Shown here piece by piece: positions 35,390 to 43,952 of a stretch of 64,000 bases of DNA (positions are counted from its first letter, which is position 1; the number at the start of each line of letters is the position of its first letter). This stretch comes from Arthrobacter sp. CJ23 (lineage in GTDB: Bacteria; Actinomycetota; Actinomycetes; Actinomycetales; Micrococcaceae): assembly GCF_024741795.1 (NCBI RefSeq), contig NZ_CP102950.1, positions 1,488,001 through 1,552,000 of the forward strand. Direction: 5' to 3'. Under the pieces are notes generated by a model. That model did no database searches and was not told where the DNA came from. It worked only from the letters and a program-made list of their open reading frames with translations. The translations under genes were made by a program, and so were the position numbers.

Positions 35390-35655
35390 AGTTTGCTGTG
35401 CCCTCAGGCTTGTACAGAAGCGCGTCTCATTCAGATGCGCGAGGGGCTCAGGCTGACTACGCGTATCCAGCCCTCCACCAGCGAAGCCTTGGCTTCAGGC
35501 TGCGGAGGATTGCGCCTCCTGCGGTCCGGCCATGCCGGATGGGAAGTGCAATGGATGCCAGGAGCCAGGCCCGTCCGGGTGAGGCTAATCAACCGTTAAC
35601 TATTGGCAGGGTAAGAGCAGCCCCATGGGCTCTCTCATGAATGACCTGCCGGAAG
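35390..35655 (+). promoter_or_regulatory. Structured rpsB leader RNA
   Basis: The gap of over 400 bp between the M23 gene and rpsB holds no convincing gene but several hairpins: CCCTC/GAGGG (35401-35405/35441-35445) enclosing GCGCGTCT/AGATGCGC (35420-35440), GGAGG/CCTCC near 35505-35520 and TCCGGC/GCCGGA near 35525-35540. Long leaders of ribosomal protein genes often mediate autoregulation; S2 is the natural candidate ligand. No Rfam family was recognised. Confidence 0.45.
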
Positions 35656-35665
35656 GAGCGTCGGC

Positions 35666-36526
35666 ATGCCCGTCGTAACTATGCGCCAGCTGCTTGACAG
35701 CGGCGTCCACTTTGGACACCAGACCCGTCGTTGGAACCCGAAGATGAAGCGCTTCATCTTCACGGAGCGCAACGGCATCTACATCATCGACCTCCAGCAG
35801 TCGCTGTCCTACATCGACCGCGCCTTCGAGTTCGTCAAGGCCACTGTCGCCCACGGCGGCACCGTCCTGTTCGTCGGCACCAAGAAGCAGGCTCAGGAAG
35901 CAATTGCCGAGCAGGCTACCCGTGTTGGCCAGCCCTACGTCAACCAGCGTTGGCTCGGTGGCATGCTCACCAACTTCCAGACCGTCGCCAAGCGCATCCA
36001 GCGCATGAAGGAACTCGAAGAGATCAACTTCGAGGACGTTGCCGGCTCCGGTTACACCAAGAAGGAGCTCCTGCTCCTCAAGCGTGAACTCACCAAGCTG
36101 GAAACCAACCTTGGTGGTATCCGCAACCTGACCAAGGCTCCTTCGGTTCTGTGGGTTGTTGACACCAAGAAGGAACACCTGGCTGTTGACGAAGCCAAGA
36201 AGCTGAACATCCCGGTTGTTGCCATCCTGGACACCAACTGCGACCCCGACGAAGTTGACTTCCCGATCCCGGGCAACGACGACGCCATCCGCTCCGTCAA
36301 CCTGCTGACCCGCGTTGTTGCCGACGCCGTTGCCGAGGGTCTCATCGCCCGTAACCAGCGCGCAACCGGCACCACGGAAGCTCCGGAAGAGCCCCTGGCT
36401 GAGTGGGAGCGCGAGCTCCTCGAAGGCAGCAAGGCAGCAGAAGCTCCGGCCGCTGAGGAAGCTCCCGTAGCTGAAGAGGCTCCGGCCGCCGAAGCCACTG
36501 AAGCTGCAGCCGAAGAAGGCAAGTAA
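35666..36526 (+). CDS. rpsB: 30S ribosomal protein S2
   Basis: 286 residues. [29 protein letters not shown] and [16 protein letters not shown] are hallmark S2 sequences, and [29 protein letters not shown] is the conserved rRNA-contact region. The last 45 or so residues are an acidic Ala/Glu/Pro extension ([28 protein letters not shown]), common in actinobacteria. Codon use shifts to GTT/GCT-type codons like tsf, fitting high expression. GGAAGGAG lies before the ATG. Confidence 0.98.
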   Translation: MPVVTMRQLLDSGVHFGHQTRRWNPKMKRFIFTERNGIYIIDLQQSLSYIDRAFEFVKATVAHGGTVLFVGTKKQAQEAIAEQATRVGQPYVNQRWLGGMLTNFQTVAKRIQRMKELEEINFEDVAGSGYTKKELLLLKRELTKLETNLGGIRNLTKAPSVLWVVDTKKEHLAVDEAKKLNIPVVAILDTNCDPDEVDFPIPGNDDAIRSVNLLTRVVADAVAEGLIARNQRATGTTEAPEEPLAEWERELLEGSKAAEAPAAEEAPVAEEAPAAEATEAAAEEGK

Positions 36527-36568
36527 ATCTGGACCTTCCCTAACACCGGTTTCCGGCGCTAGGGGCTA

Positions 36569-36611
36569 CTGACAGGATGGCGGCCCACACGGTGGGCGGC
36601 CGTCCTGTCAG
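36569..36611 (+). promoter_or_regulatory. Hairpin between rpsB and tsf
   Basis: CTGACAGGATGGC.. (from 36569) pairs with ..GTCCTGTCAG (to 36611), 19-nt arms with one mismatch and one G-U, no T run. It probably acts as a partial terminator or RNA processing/stability element that lowers or separates tsf from rpsB expression. Confidence 0.6.
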
Positions 36612-36647
36612 TCCGTAATCACACAATTTCTAGACAGAGGGGTTCAC

Positions 36648-37484
36648 ATGGCGAACTACACTGCTGCTGACATCAAGGCCCTGCGCGAGCGCACCGGCGC
36701 CGGCATGATGGACGTCAAGAAGGCTCTCGACGAAGCCAACGGCGACGCCGAGAAGGCCATCGAGATCATCCGCATCAAGGGTCTCAAGGGCGCTACCAAG
36801 CGCGAAGGCCGTTCCACTGCTGAGGGCCTGGTTGCTGCCAAGGTCACCGGCGGCGTGGGCGTAATGATCGAGGTCAACTGCGAGACCGACTTCGTCGCCA
36901 AGGCTGACAAGTTCATCCAGCTGGCTGACCGCGTTCTGGCCATTGCCGTTGAGTCCGGCGCTGCCGACCTCGAAACCCTGCTGGCCACCGACGTCGACGG
37001 CAAGCCGCTGTCCGAGGTCGTCGTCGAAGAAGGCGCCATCCTCGGCGAGAAGGTCGTCGTTCGACGCATTTCCCGCGTTGAGGGCACCACGGTTGACGCC
37101 TACCTGCACAAGACCTCCAAGGACCTCCCGGCCCAGGTTGGCGTGCTGTTCGCTGTTGACGGTGAAGGCGAAGCCGCTGCTACCGCAGCACACGACATCG
37201 CTGTCCACGTTGCAGCCATGGCTCCGAACTACCTGACCCGCGAAGACGTTCCGGCCGAACTGGTCGAGTCCGAGCGCCGCATCGCCGAAGAGACCGCAAA
37301 GGCCGAAGGCAAGCCCGAAGCTGCACTCGCCAAGATCGTTGAAGGCCGTGTGACGGGCTTCTACAAGGGCGAAGTTCTTGTAGATCAGGCATTCGCCAAG
37401 GATTCCAAGAAGACCGTTGCACAGGTTCTCGAAGAAGCCGGTGTGAAGGCAACTGCAGTCACTCGTTTCCGCGTCGGAAGCTAG
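36648..37484 (+). CDS. tsf: Elongation factor Ts
   Basis: 278 residues. ANYTAADIKALRERTGAGMMDVKKALDEANGD is the N-terminal UBA-like domain, and EVNCETDFVAKADKF is the TDFVA signature of the EF-Tu-contact core. Two dimerisation subdomains follow, with a conserved FYKGEVLVDQAFAKD near the end. It exchanges GDP for GTP on EF-Tu. It is cotranscribed with or just behind rpsB and terminated at 37494. Confidence 0.98.
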   Translation: MANYTAADIKALRERTGAGMMDVKKALDEANGDAEKAIEIIRIKGLKGATKREGRSTAEGLVAAKVTGGVGVMIEVNCETDFVAKADKFIQLADRVLAIAVESGAADLETLLATDVDGKPLSEVVVEEGAILGEKVVVRRISRVEGTTVDAYLHKTSKDLPAQVGVLFAVDGEGEAAATAAHDIAVHVAAMAPNYLTREDVPAELVESERRIAEETAKAEGKPEAALAKIVEGRVTGFYKGEVLVDQAFAKDSKKTVAQVLEEAGVKATAVTRFRVGS

Positions 37485-37493
37485 TCAGACATG

Positions 37494-37527
37494 AAAAGGG
37501 GTGGTCACTTCGGTGGCCGCCCCTTTT
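37494..37527 (+). terminator. Intrinsic terminator after tsf
   Basis: AAAAGGGGTGGTCAC and GTGGCCGCCCCTTTT pair (one mismatch) around TTCG and end in TTTTGC. Confidence 0.88.
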
Positions 37528-37626
37528 GCATGCACCGGCATTCCCGGAGCGTGCACCGGACCGGGCAGTACCTGCCCGGTCCCACAGCAAGATAATCTAA
37601 GCCAGAGTCCACCAACGGGAGGCACC

Positions 37627-38364
37627 ATGGAAACCCTCAACACTGCAATCCAGCCCGAGAAGACCCGCCGTCGTGTACTTCTGAAACTGTCCGGCGAAGT
37701 CTTCGGCGGAGGCAAGCTCGGCGTTGATCCGGACACGGTCCGCGCGGTCGCCAAGCAGATCGCTGCCGCGGTCTCCGAGGTCGAGGTGGCAATCGTCGTC
37801 GGCGGTGGCAACTTCTTCCGCGGCGCTGAACTCTCGCAGAGCGGCATGGACCGTTCCCGCGCCGACTACATGGGCATGCTTGGCACCGTCATGAACTGCC
37901 TTGCCCTTCAGGACTTCCTGGAGCAGGCCGGCGTCGAGACCCGCGTCCAGAGTGCCATCACCATGGGCCAGGTCGCTGAGGCCTACATCCCGCGCCGTGC
38001 AATCCGCCACATGGAGAAGGGCCGCGTGGTCATCTTCGGCGCCGGCGCCGGACTCCCATACTTCTCCACCGACACCGTTGCCGCGCAGCGCGCCCTTGAG
38101 GTGCACGCCGACGTCGTCCTGATGGCCAAGAGCGGCGTGGACGGCGTCTACACGGCAGACCCCAAGAAGGACCCCACGGCAGAGAAGCTCGAAAAGCTCA
38201 GCTACGACGACGCCCTGCGCCGCGACATCCGTGTCATGGACCAGACGGCCATGACCATGTGCAAGGACAACCGCCTCTCCATGGTGGTGTTCGGCATGGA
38301 AGGCGAGGGCAACGTCACCCGCGCCATCCTCGGCGAAAAGCTGGGAACCCTGGTCACCCCGTAG
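37627..38364 (+). CDS. pyrH: UMP kinase
   Basis: 245 residues from ATG 37627 with GGGAGG upstream. The amino-acid-kinase fold begins [14 protein letters not shown] (Walker-like KLSGE), then [10 protein letters not shown], and [29 protein letters not shown], the typical UMP/UTP site of bacterial PyrH. The C-terminus binds ATP and GTP ([15 protein letters not shown]). It makes UDP from UMP as an oligomer in the cytosol. A -10-like GATAAT near 37590 may give it its own promoter after the tsf terminator. Confidence 0.97.
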   Translation: METLNTAIQPEKTRRRVLLKLSGEVFGGGKLGVDPDTVRAVAKQIAAAVSEVEVAIVVGGGNFFRGAELSQSGMDRSRADYMGMLGTVMNCLALQDFLEQAGVETRVQSAITMGQVAEAYIPRRAIRHMEKGRVVIFGAGAGLPYFSTDTVAAQRALEVHADVVLMAKSGVDGVYTADPKKDPTAEKLEKLSYDDALRRDIRVMDQTAMTMCKDNRLSMVVFGMEGEGNVTRAILGEKLGTLVTP

Positions 38365-38467
38365 CAAGGGCTAGGATATTTCCAGGACCCATTCCGCCTG
38401 CAGGGGCGGATCTTTACTGTGTACCGCGGCCCGCGCCCCGGGACGCGACTATTTCTGAGGAGAAACC

Positions 38468-39025
38468 GTGATCGAAGAAACCTTGCTCGAAGCCGGGGAA
38501 AAGATGGACAAGGCTGTCGAGGTGGCCAAGGAGGACTTCGCGACCATCCGTACCGGACGCGCGAACCCTGGCCTCTACAGCAAGGTGATCGTGGAGTACT
38601 ACGGCACCCCCACGCCGCTGCAGCAGCTGGCATCCTTCGCGGTGCCGGACGCCCGCACCATCCTCATCACCCCCTACGACAAGACCGCCCTGCGAGACAT
38701 CGAGCGGGCCCTGAGCGATTCCGAGGTCGGCGCCAACCCGTCCAACGACGGCAACGTTATCCGCGTCACCATCCCGGAGCTGACCAAGGAACGCCGCAAG
38801 GAATACGTCAAGATCGTCAAGGGCAAGGGTGAGGACGCCAAGGTCACCATCCGCAGCCTCCGCCGCAAGGCCAAGGACTCCCTGGACAAGCTCGTCAAGG
38901 ACGGCGAAGCCGGCGAGGACGAGGGCGCACGTGGCGAAAAGGAACTGGACGCCATCACCAAAGCCCACGTCGAGGCCATCGACGAGATCCTCAAGCGCAA
39001 GGAAGCCGAGCTGCTCGAGGTCTGA
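38468..39025 (+). CDS. frr: Ribosome recycling factor
   Basis: 185 residues, the standard length, from GTG 38468 preceded by GAGGAGAAACC. RTGRANPGLYSKVIVEYYGTPTPLQQLASFAVPDARTILI covers the domain I/II junction, and the rest forms the three-helix bundle (VTIPELTKERRKEYVKIVKGKGEDAKVTIRSLRRKAKD). With EF-G it splits post-termination ribosomes. Its stop overlaps the cdsA start (TGATG). Confidence 0.97.
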   Translation: MIEETLLEAGEKMDKAVEVAKEDFATIRTGRANPGLYSKVIVEYYGTPTPLQQLASFAVPDARTILITPYDKTALRDIERALSDSEVGANPSNDGNVIRVTIPELTKERRKEYVKIVKGKGEDAKVTIRSLRRKAKDSLDKLVKDGEAGEDEGARGEKELDAITKAHVEAIDEILKRKEAELLEV

Positions 39026-39960
39026 TGAACCAGGCAGAGCCGGCGCCCGCTGAACGGGTCCCGACACGCGAACGGCGGAAACGCGAAAGACGCCCGCGGG
39101 AAAACCCGACGCCGAAGGCCGGCCGGAATCTTCCGGCCGCCATCGGCGTCGGGCTGGCCATGCTTTTTGCCGTCTTGGGGGGTCTGCTGTTCCTGCCGCT
39201 CGGATTCGTGCTGCTGACCACCGGATTCGCGATCCTGGGCGTATGGGAGGTTTTCCGCGCCCTGGAAAGCCACGGGACACGGCTGCCCATCATCCCTGTG
39301 ATGACCGGCAGCATAGCGATGCCCGTGGCCGCCTACTTCGGCGGCCTGGAAAGCCTGCTGTTCACCATGCTGGCCAGCAGTGTTGCGGTGCTGTTGTGGC
39401 GCTCCATCGAAAGCGCTTCCGGTGCCCCTCGAAGCATTTTCGCCGGCGTCTTTACCCTGGCCTGGGTGCCGTTCATGATCAGTTTCGCCGTGCTTCCGCT
39501 GCACGCTACAGGTGGCGCCACCCCCGTGGGCCTCTGGCCGCAGGGCATTCCCGGAGGCGTCTGGGAGGTGGTCACCATGCTGCTGCTGGTGGTCTCCAAT
39601 GACACCTTCGGCTACATCGTTGGCGCATTGTTCGGCAAGCACCCCATGGCCCCCAAGATCAGCCCCAAAAAGTCCTGGGAAGGCTTTGCCGGTTCCGTGG
39701 CGGGCGCCATGGTCATCGGTGTCCTGGCCTGTCTGTTGTTCCTGGACAAGCCTTGGTGGGTGGGCCTGGTTCTGGCCGTCGGCATGGTGGCCGCGGCAAC
39801 AGCCGGGGACCTGGCCGAGTCCATGGTCAAGCGCGAGCTTGGCATCAAGGACATGAGCAGCATCCTGCCAGGACATGGTGGAGTGATGGACCGTCTCGAC
39901 TCCATCGTTTTTGCAGCCCCCGTGGCCTTTGTTCTCTTTGCGCTGCTGAGCGGCGTCTGA
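39025..39960 (+). CDS. cdsA: Phosphatidate cytidylyltransferase
   Basis: 311 residues. A basic N-terminal tail (about 1-35: ERVPTRERRKRERRPREN) precedes eight or so membrane helices. The CDS signature is complete: ESMVKRELGIKDMSSILPGHGGVMDRLDSIVFA, with the metal-binding acidic residues. It forms CDP-diacylglycerol from phosphatidic acid and CTP, the precursor used by phosphatidyltransferases such as the one at 27.0 kb. It is translationally coupled to frr. Confidence 0.95.
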   Translation: MNQAEPAPAERVPTRERRKRERRPRENPTPKAGRNLPAAIGVGLAMLFAVLGGLLFLPLGFVLLTTGFAILGVWEVFRALESHGTRLPIIPVMTGSIAMPVAAYFGGLESLLFTMLASSVAVLLWRSIESASGAPRSIFAGVFTLAWVPFMISFAVLPLHATGGATPVGLWPQGIPGGVWEVVTMLLLVVSNDTFGYIVGALFGKHPMAPKISPKKSWEGFAGSVAGAMVIGVLACLLFLDKPWWVGLVLAVGMVAAATAGDLAESMVKRELGIKDMSSILPGHGGVMDRLDSIVFAAPVAFVLFALLSGV

Positions 39961-39982
39961 CACCTCGCATGAAGGATAGGTA

Positions 39983-40567
39983 GTGGCATTGGATATTCGG
40001 CGCCAGATTCCGGCAACGTTCGAGCGCGTGGAGCGTGGCACGTACGGCTACAACGCCAAGCAGGTGGACGAGTTCCTCAAACGGGCCCGCGTTGCGTTTG
40101 AGGACCCGGCCGGCACCGCCCGCCCGCTTGGCAGTACCGACGTCCGTTCGGTCTCCTTCGACCCGGTCAAGGGAGGCTACGACGCGGCAAGCGTCGACTC
40201 CGCCCTGGACCGGCTGGAAGATGCCTTTGCACGCCGCGAGCGCGACGACCTCATCAGCCAGCAGGGCGAGGAAGCCTGGCTTCGGCAGATCGGCAAGCTC
40301 TCCGGCCTGCTGCGCGGACGCCTGCACCGGCCCGACGGCGAGCGATTCCGCCACCCTGCCAAGAGCTCGGTCCGCGGCTACAACATGGAAGACGTGGACG
40401 GTCTGTGCCTTGAACTCATCGGCTACCTCGAGCAGGACCAGCCACTGAGCGTGGACGCCGTCCGGCGCGCGGTCTTCCGCGCAGCCAAGGGACAGGACAG
40501 CTACGAGGAGACCCAGGTGGATGCCTTCCTGGACCGCGCAGTTGAACTCATGGCGGCCATCGACTGA
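39983..40567 (+). CDS. DivIVA-domain protein with four short repeats
   Basis: 194 residues from GTG 39983. The DivIVA-like unit (F-x-x-V-x-x-G-Y-x-x-x-x-V-D-x-F-L-x-x) occurs four times: GYNAKQVDEFLKRA (22-35), GYDAASVDSALDRL (65-78), GYNMEDVDGLCLEL (132-145) and the weaker SYEETQVDAFLDRA (173-186). Unlike Wag31 there is no long coiled coil. DivIVA N-domains bind curved membranes and dimerise, so a scaffold at poles or septa is plausible. It follows cdsA by 22 bp and is probably its operon partner. The function is inferred. Confidence 0.8.
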   Translation: MALDIRRQIPATFERVERGTYGYNAKQVDEFLKRARVAFEDPAGTARPLGSTDVRSVSFDPVKGGYDAASVDSALDRLEDAFARRERDDLISQQGEEAWLRQIGKLSGLLRGRLHRPDGERFRHPAKSSVRGYNMEDVDGLCLELIGYLEQDQPLSVDAVRRAVFRAAKGQDSYEETQVDAFLDRAVELMAAID

Positions 40568-40620
40568 CGCGCGGCTGACCCGCGCTCCTCGGCTGACAGC
40601 CCGACGTCGGTCGGCTCACC

Positions 40621-41310
40621 TCACGCTTCACCCGGCGGCGTCGGTGACACGGGAGTGAGTTTCTGCCACACCGCGGTGTAGCGCTTGTAGCCGCGCACCG
40701 CGGACATTACGAAAAAGGCCAGTCCGCATACGGCCCCCAGGACCACTGCCACCGCCATGGGGGCTCCCAGCAGCACGGCAAGGGTCCCCAGCAGGAGAGC
40801 CATCAGGGCGGTGTTCGCAGTGGTCATGAAGGTCATGCTGCTGCCGGCCACATGGCCCACCCTGCTGCCGTCCCCGAAGAAGTCGTAGGTCTGGTTCGAG
40901 CCCGCCTCGTCATCGTGATGGGCGGCCATGAAATACCGGGCGAGGCCGGGATCAAGCTCGACGTAGGCAGCGCGGAGCCGGTTCATCGCCACCACGTACA
41001 TCAGGTCCTCCATGCCCACGTTCATGACCCGGATCTGCGTGAGCAGCCCTATGCCGAGATCGATGAAGAGGATGACCAGAGCCAGCATCACGAAAGTGTC
41101 GGAGAATCTGGTGGCCTGCCCCACGAGCGCCACACTGAGCAGGCTCGCCGAGGTGAAGGTCAGGAACATGCTGATGCGGGTAAGTACTTCGCCCTGGGTG
41201 GTGCTGCGCGAGGCCAGCAGGCTCCAGTGCTCGGTCGCAAGCAACTGGGCCCGGACGGCTGCAGACACCGCGGGCGCGTTTCCGGACGGGACATCGCCCT
41301 CATCGGACAT
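40621..41310 (-). CDS. Unrecognised four-helix membrane protein
   Basis: 229 residues from ATG 41310. Two N-terminal hydrophobic helices (about 44-62 and 72-92) are separated from two C-terminal ones (about 158-198) by an amphipathic segment with NVGMEDLMYVVAMNRLRAAYVELDPGLARYF. The loop between is polar and acidic (HHDDEAGSNQTYDFFGDGSR). I do not recognise the family. It is convergent with the DivIVA gene and separated from the symporter gene on the same strand by 80 bp. Confidence 0.7.
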   Translation of the reverse strand: MSDEGDVPSGNAPAVSAAVRAQLLATEHWSLLASRSTTQGEVLTRISMFLTFTSASLLSVALVGQATRFSDTFVMLALVILFIDLGIGLLTQIRVMNVGMEDLMYVVAMNRLRAAYVELDPGLARYFMAAHHDDEAGSNQTYDFFGDGSRVGHVAGSSMTFMTTANTALMALLLGTLAVLLGAPMAVAVVLGAVCGLAFFVMSAVRGYKRYTAVWQKLTPVSPTPPGEA

Positions 41311-41390
41311 GCCGCCATTGTCCACCCTTGGACGGCCGCGCGCGAGACCCGCGGCTGATCTGCTGCGGCTCAGCGGGCCCCCGGACCCAC

Positions 41391-42857
41391 TCAGCGTTCT
41401 GTCGCCACCGGCCGCTCCGGAACGTGCAGCCTCGTCATGACGCGTGCCACGTTCAGGGGTACCCGGTTCCGCGTGGCACGGGACACCAGGACCATGACGG
41501 CAAAGGCCGCGGGGACGGTCCACGCGGCGGGCTGGGCCAGCCACGCCGGCGAGTTGCCGGGGCCCAACAAGGTGCCGGAGACCATGGCTCCACCGCACAG
41601 GACCGCCCCGGTGACCATTCCCGCGATGGCGCCTGCGTCGCTCAGCCCGCGCCACCAGATCCCCAGCAGCAGCACCGGACAGATCGTGGACGCCGTGAAC
41701 GCAAAAACGAGGCCAACGCTCCCCGCCAGGGCCAGTGAATCCGTCAGGAAAGCGAAGCAGAGCGGCACGACGGCGGCCAGCAGCGCCGCGAGGCGGAAGC
41801 CCCGCACGCTCCCGCCGAAGACGTCCTGGCTGATGACACCGGCCAGCGAGACCACCAGGCCCGACGTCGTCGACAAGAAAGCAGCGAAGGCGCCGGCCAC
41901 CACCAAGGCGGAGAGGAGCTCACCGGCCGTGCCGCCCACCAGCCGGCCCGGCAGCAGCAGGACCAGCGCATCGGCCTGACCGGAGCGAGCGAGCTCGGGG
42001 GCGAACACCCGGCCCAGGACGCCGGACACGGTGGGGAAAAGGTAGAAAACGGACAAGAGACCGAGCACTATCAGGGTGGTCCTGCGCGCGCTCTGCCCGT
42101 CCGGGTTCGTGTAGAAACGGACCAGGACGTGCGGCAGGCCCAAGGTTCCGAACAGCAGCGCGACCATGAGGGAGATGTTCTGGTAAGGGCCGGCAGCGGG
42201 AAGCTGCGTCGGGTTGCTTTGCAGCCCGGCCACGGCCTCCGTCTGCCCGCCCGCCACCACCAGCAGCACGAACACCACGGGCACGGCCAGTGCGGTGAGC
42301 TTGAGCCAGTACTGGAACGCCTGCACGAACGTGATGGAGCGCATGCCGCCGGCCACTACTGTCAGGCACACCACCACAACCACCGCCAACGAACCCACCC
42401 AGGCGGGCAGGCCGGTGCTGATCCGGATGGTCAGTGCCGCACCGTGCAGCTGCGGGACGATGTAGAGCCAGCCGACGGCCACCACCACCAGGCTGGTGAC
42501 CCGCCGCACCGCCTTGGATTCGAGCCTGGCCTCGGTGAAATCCGGGATGGTGTAGGCGCCGGAGCGGCGCAGGGGAGCGGCGACGAACAACAGGAGCATG
42601 AGGTACCCCGCCGTGTAGCCCACGGGAAACCACAGGGCATCGGTGCCGGAGAGCAGGATCAGGCCGGCCACGCCCAGGAAACTCGCGGCGGACAGGTACT
42701 CGCCGCCGATCGCCGAGGCGTTCCACCAGGGCGGCACCGTGCGGGACGCGACGTAGAAGTCGCCCGTGGTGCGGGAGATGCGCAGCCCGTAGAAGCCGAT
42801 GGCCGCCGTCGCAATTGAGACCGCCACGAAGGCCGCAAGGCCCACCACGGGATTCAC
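41391..42857 (-). CDS. Sodium/solute symporter (SSS family), copy 1
   Basis: 488 residues from GTG 42857, overlapping the small membrane gene by 4 bp (GTGA). About thirteen helices; ASRTVPPWWNASAIGGEYLSAASFLGVAGLILLSGTDALWFPVGYTAGYLMLLL and LPHVLVRFYTNPDGQSARRT match ActP/MctC-type monocarboxylate symporters. Probable substrates are acetate, propionate or pyruvate. It is the last gene of a sensor kinase-regulator-small protein-symporter operon. Confidence 0.87.
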   Translation of the reverse strand: MNPVVGLAAFVAVSIATAAIGFYGLRISRTTGDFYVASRTVPPWWNASAIGGEYLSAASFLGVAGLILLSGTDALWFPVGYTAGYLMLLLFVAAPLRRSGAYTIPDFTEARLESKAVRRVTSLVVVAVGWLYIVPQLHGAALTIRISTGLPAWVGSLAVVVVVCLTVVAGGMRSITFVQAFQYWLKLTALAVPVVFVLLVVAGGQTEAVAGLQSNPTQLPAAGPYQNISLMVALLFGTLGLPHVLVRFYTNPDGQSARRTTLIVLGLLSVFYLFPTVSGVLGRVFAPELARSGQADALVLLLPGRLVGGTAGELLSALVVAGAFAAFLSTTSGLVVSLAGVISQDVFGGSVRGFRLAALLAAVVPLCFAFLTDSLALAGSVGLVFAFTASTICPVLLLGIWWRGLSDAGAIAGMVTGAVLCGGAMVSGTLLGPGNSPAWLAQPAAWTVPAAFAVMVLVSRATRNRVPLNVARVMTRLHVPERPVATER

Positions 42858-43213
42858 GAATCCTCCGCCAGGTCGCGGTAGCGTGCCTCGTTCCGCGAGG
42901 CTGCCCGGTTGTACAGCCAGGCGCTCAGTCCGATGACGGGGTAGATGCCGGCGCCGATCAGCAGCCAGTCCATCGGGATGCCCAGGATCCTTGTTTCGGC
43001 CACGCCGGGGCCGAACGCGAGGACCAGGGCGAAGACCGTGACGATCAGCAGGAAACCGCAGGCCACCACGAGCCCGAGCCGGAGCTGGGACCGGATGAGC
43101 GAGCGGACGAACACCTGGCCGACCTCGGAGTTCTCGGCGAGCTCGCGCGAGTACGGGAGGCGGACGGGGGCGGCAGCCGAGGACCGCGGTGCCGTGACCC
43201 TGACGCGGGTCAT
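42854..43213 (-). CDS. Small membrane protein preceding the symporter (DUF485-like position), copy 1
   Basis: 119 residues with two membrane helices (about 47-70 and 80-100) and a polar N-terminus; YSRELAENSEVGQVFVRSLIRSQLRLGLVVACGF. A two-helix protein of this kind precedes many acetate-type SSS symporters. Both ends overlap neighbours by 4 bp (ATGA with the regulator stop, GTGA with the symporter start), so all three are coupled. It probably assists assembly or activity of the symporter. Confidence 0.72.
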   Translation of the reverse strand: MTRVRVTAPRSSAAAPVRLPYSRELAENSEVGQVFVRSLIRSQLRLGLVVACGFLLIVTVFALVLAFGPGVAETRILGIPMDWLLIGAGIYPVIGLSAWLYNRAASRNEARYRDLAEDS

Positions 43214-43932
43214 CCCTGCGCCCGGATGCGCGTGGCCTGTAGCTTGTCCCGCACCAAGGGCAGGTGGCGGCGGCTGATGGGCAGTTCGGCGCCGGCCACG
43301 GTGACGCTCGGCGCGGCCGCGCCAAGCTTCATGTGGCCCACATGGTTCAGGGCGATCAGGTAGGAGCGGTGGATCCGGATGAACCCGGCCTCGGCCCACT
43401 GCTGTTCGAGTTCGCTGAGCGGCACGCGGATCAGGTAGCTGGCCTCGGCCGTGTGCAGCCGGGCGTAGTCGCCCTGGGCCTGGACGTAGCTGACGTCGTC
43501 GCGGCGGATCATGCGCGTGGTGCCGCCGAGCTCCACGGTGATCATTTCCGGCGCCGGAGTGCCGTCCTTGAGCAGTTCGCTGATGCGGTCCACGGAGCGG
43601 GCGAGCCGTTCGGCGCGCAGGGGCTTCAGCAGGTAGTCGATGGCCGCCAGGTCGAAGGCCTCCAGCGCGCAGTCCTCGTCCGCGGTGACGAACACGACGG
43701 CGGGCGGGTTGCTGCTGCGCGAAATGGCGCGCGCGATGTCCAGGCCGGAGAGGGCGGGCATGTGGATGTCGAGGAAGACGGCGTCAACGCTCTCCCGCTC
43801 CAGCGTGCGGAGGGCCTCTGCCCCGGAGGAAGCCCGGTGGATGGCCCCGATGCGGGCGTCCCGGCCCAGCAGGAAGGCGAGCTCCTCCACGGCGGGAAGT
43901 TCGTCGTCGGCGACGAGCACGTTGATCATCAT
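43210..43932 (-). CDS. LytTR-family response regulator
   Basis: 240 residues. The receiver domain has the phospho-acceptor Asp55 in AVFLDIHMPALSGLD, acidic residues DDE near 9-11, and a conserved Lys in DYLLKPL. The C-terminal LytTR DNA-binding domain starts about 135 (RDDVSYVQAQGDYARLHT, LSELEQQWAEAGFIRIHRSYLIALNHV). It is the partner of the sensor kinase 20 bp upstream and is coupled to the small membrane gene. The two symporter modules are its natural targets; this resembles BtsSR/YehUT-like pyruvate-responsive systems. Confidence 0.92.
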   Translation of the reverse strand: MMINVLVADDELPAVEELAFLLGRDARIGAIHRASSGAEALRTLERESVDAVFLDIHMPALSGLDIARAISRSSNPPAVVFVTADEDCALEAFDLAAIDYLLKPLRAERLARSVDRISELLKDGTPAPEMITVELGGTTRMIRRDDVSYVQAQGDYARLHTAEASYLIRVPLSELEQQWAEAGFIRIHRSYLIALNHVGHMKLGAAAPSVTVAGAELPISRRHLPLVRDKLQATRIRAQG

Positions 43933-43952
43933 TAAAGACTAGCGCCGGTCCT

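Noticed and set aside
35384..35599. 71-codon frame in the rpsB leader
   Set aside because: No ribosome site, no conserved features; stems of the leader explain the region better.
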